Part shown: positions 5,146 through 6,169 of the stretch, piece after piece | How the letters are laid out: each line of letters opens with the position of its first letter | Position numbering within the stretch: the first letter of the stretch is position 1 | Source of the DNA: Actinomycetales bacterium | GTDB lineage: Bacteria > Actinomycetota > Actinomycetes > Actinomycetales > Actinomycetaceae | Direction: 5' to 3' | Assembly (NCBI GenBank): GCA_022838965.1 | Contig: JALHDK010000178.1 | Coordinates: forward strand, 1-6,169 | DNA length: 6,169 bases | The notes under the pieces: model-generated | What the model saw: only the letters and a program-made list of their open reading frames with translations | What the model was told of the DNA's origin: nothing | Database searches by the model: none | Translations under genes and position numbers: made by a program

Positions 5146-5949
5146 ATGACCGCTTTCCGCAAGTCCGGCTCCCCCGCGGCGATCGAGTCCGAGGCCGCAT
5201 CCCTGCGCTGGCTGGCCGCCGCGACGCGCGACGGCGGCGCGCCCGTGGTGCCCCTCCTCGCCACCTCCCCCGGTCACCTCGAGACCCGCCGGTTGCACGT
5301 CACTGCCGCCACACCGGCGGCCGCCGAGGTGTTCGGGCGCCGACTGGCGTCCACCCACGCCGCGGGTGCCGCGTGGTGGGGCCAGGGCCCCCCGGGCCTC
5401 GCCGACTCCCGCCTCGCGGAACTCGCCCATCCCATCATCACCACCGCGGCCGCGGCGCCCGGGTCCTGGGGCGAGTTCTTCGCCGACCTGCGGATCCGCC
5501 CCTACCTGCGTCTCGCCCGGGACCGGGGTGCGCTGTCCGCGACCGAGGTCCGGGTCGTCGACGCCGTGCTGGAACGGCTGGCGAGCGGCACCTTCGACGC
5601 CCCGCAGCCCGGACGATGCGGGGCGGTGGCGCGGCTGCATGGCGACCTGTGGGGCGGGAACGTGCTCTGGGCGGATGACCACCCCGAGGCCGCGGGCGAG
5701 GTCGCAGGGGTCCTCATCGACCCGGCCGCGCATGGCGGGCACGCCGAGACCGACCTGGCGGAACTCGCGCTGTTCGGATCCCCGCACCTGGACCGCACCC
5801 TGGCCGCGTACGGGGAGGTCTCCCCCCTGGCGGAGGGCTGGCGGGAGCGGGTCCCCCTGCACCAGCTGCACATGCTCACGGTCCACGCCGCCCTGTTCGG
5901 GGGCGGCTACGGCCGCCGGACGGTCGCAGTGGCCCGCCTGTTCCGGTGA
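5146..5949 (+). CDS. Fructosamine kinase / ketosamine-3-kinase family protein
   Basis: A 267-residue cytoplasmic kinase of the aminoglycoside phosphotransferase-like fold. Family members phosphorylate sugar-amine adducts (fructosamines, ribulosamines) on proteins or free amines, destabilising the glycation adduct. Landmarks are FRKSG at 4-8 (ATP-binding Lys6), the catalytic loop HGDLWGGNVLW (165-175, catalytic Asp167 and metal-binding Asn172), IDPAAHGGHAETDLAEL (191-207, DPA replacing DFG), and the family C-terminus WRERVPLHQLHML (232-244) with FGGGYGRR (251-258). The protein begins at the lysine strand and lacks the Gly-rich loop and first strands seen in longer members such as E. coli YniA. 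I recall short actinobacterial members starting similarly. The frame is open upstream to 4870 but that part overlaps the divergent gene, so the ATG is preferred. The GGHA where relatives often have GGHRE is a small deviation. The usual actinobacterial neighbour, a low-molecular-weight tyrosine phosphatase, is absent here. Confidence 0.87.
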   Translation: MTAFRKSGSPAAIESEAASLRWLAAATRDGGAPVVPLLATSPGHLETRRLHVTAATPAAAEVFGRRLASTHAAGAAWWGQGPPGLADSRLAELAHPIITTAAAAPGSWGEFFADLRIRPYLRLARDRGALSATEVRVVDAVLERLASGTFDAPQPGRCGAVARLHGDLWGGNVLWADDHPEAAGEVAGVLIDPAAHGGHAETDLAELALFGSPHLDRTLAAYGEVSPLAEGWRERVPLHQLHMLTVHAALFGGGYGRRTVAVARLFR

Positions 5950-6113
5950 CCCCCCGCGTCCACTTGCTGCCATGACAGGTATTTGGCCCGGTCGCGGGGG
6001 CTCACGCGGCCCGGCGCCCTGCTTGAATGGTCCCAGCGGCAGGGGCGAGTCTCCAAAGGAGGGTTGGACGCCCGCCCATTCCCGCCTCCTGGACGCAGAC
6101 GCTGGGCGTCCAC
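5950..6113. other. Gene-free region with successive inverted repeats and an isolated Shine-Dalgarno-like sequence; possible structured RNA
   Basis: No convincing coding frame is seen. On the plus strand there are two stem candidates: CCCTGC (6017-6022) with GCAGGG (6039-6044), extendable through a one-base bulge, and TGGACGCCC (6065-6073) with GGGCGTCCA (6104-6112). Between them AAAGGAGGG (6055-6063) is a near-perfect anti-16S sequence with no ATG or GTG at usable distance. It could pair either with CTCC just upstream (6051-6054) or with CCTCCT (6085-6090). A terminator-like hairpin follows at once. The arrangement could be a small RNA, a leader/attenuator for a gene beyond the window, or chance in GC-rich DNA. 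I recognise no known riboswitch or Rfam family. Confidence 0.3.
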
Positions 6114-6161
6114 CGGACACCCGGCCGGGCTTCCGCTCCCGATTCCCCGGCCGGGTGTCCG
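6114..6161. terminator. Strong intrinsic-terminator-like hairpin
   Basis: Perfect 16-bp arms, CGGACACCCGGCCGGG (6114-6129) and its complement (6146-6161), surround a 16-base loop. On the plus strand the stem is followed by the pyrimidine run TTCTCTCC. It is the strongest dyad in the window. It lies 164 bases after the kinase stop, so it may end kinase transcripts, a small RNA encoded in between, or a minus-strand gene beyond the window edge. Confidence 0.72.
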
Positions 6162-6169
6162 TTCTCTCC

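Noticed and set aside
3232..6120. A 962-codon open frame extending the hydrolase upstream across the WXG-like gene and the kinase
   Set aside because: The upstream part is low-complexity Arg/Pro/Gly sequence antisense to the kinase gene and overlaps the well-supported 82-residue gene; GC-rich DNA gives such extensions.
5972..6169. A plus-strand frame from ATG 5972 that stays open to the window end
   Set aside because: No ribosome-binding site, weaker third-position GC bias than the real genes, and it would run through the strong terminator-like hairpin.
1..6169. CRISPR arrays, insertion sequences, tRNA or rRNA genes
   Set aside because: No regularly spaced repeats, transposase fragments with terminal repeats, or cloverleaf or rRNA signatures were noticed.
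5950..6169. Identification as actinobacterial 6C RNA
   Set aside because: The region has tandem hairpins and C-rich segments, but not the two stem-loops with runs of six or more cytosines in the loops that define that family.

Overview
The window is high-GC DNA whose genes end nearly every codon in G or C. Several genes appear to start without a Shine-Dalgarno sequence, directly after a -10-like hexamer. Both traits fit an actinomycete. The Pat-type aminotransferase and the mycobacterial-type small 'holin' membrane protein point to the Mycobacteriales (Dietzia/Gordonia/Rhodococcus-like). The genus is inference from remembered family resemblance, not from a search.

Layout. Bases 1-620 (minus) hold the N-terminal 206 residues of a thiamine-diphosphate 2-oxoacid dehydrogenase E1 alpha subunit, cut by the window edge. 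Its start is preceded by a compact double palindrome (632-663), a probable repressor operator. Divergent from it, 797-1600 (plus) encodes a YwiC-like integral membrane protein. Its stop faces that of a PLP-dependent aromatic/histidinol-phosphate aminotransferase of the Pat/HisC2 type (1613-2794, minus). Divergent from the aminotransferase, 2847-3224 (plus) encodes a small four-helix membrane protein of the phage-holin-4 superfamily. It converges on a two-gene minus-strand operon: a WXG100-like helical-hairpin protein (4719-4967) translationally coupled (ATGA) to a 496-residue alpha/beta hydrolase (3232-4722). A divergent intergenic region with a perfect 8+8 palindrome separates this operon from a fructosamine kinase-family gene (5146-5949, plus). 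The last 220 bases have no convincing gene but hold three successive inverted repeats, the last a strong terminator-like hairpin.

How the genes relate. Apart from the coupled pair, these are mostly single genes in alternating orientation: three divergent promoter regions, and two convergent gene pairs separated by 7-12 bases whose stop codons fall inside small inverted repeats. E1 alpha and Pat both act on 2-oxo acid/amino acid metabolism but are not in one operon.

The most unusual locus is the WXG-like/hydrolase pair. The small partner carries a W-x-G turn, and the hydrolase carries an N-terminal helical region ending in Y-x-x-x-E. That is the arrangement expected of a type VII (Esx) secretion substrate pair with a lipase/esterase-like C-terminal domain. 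No secretion machinery lies in the window, so this is inference.
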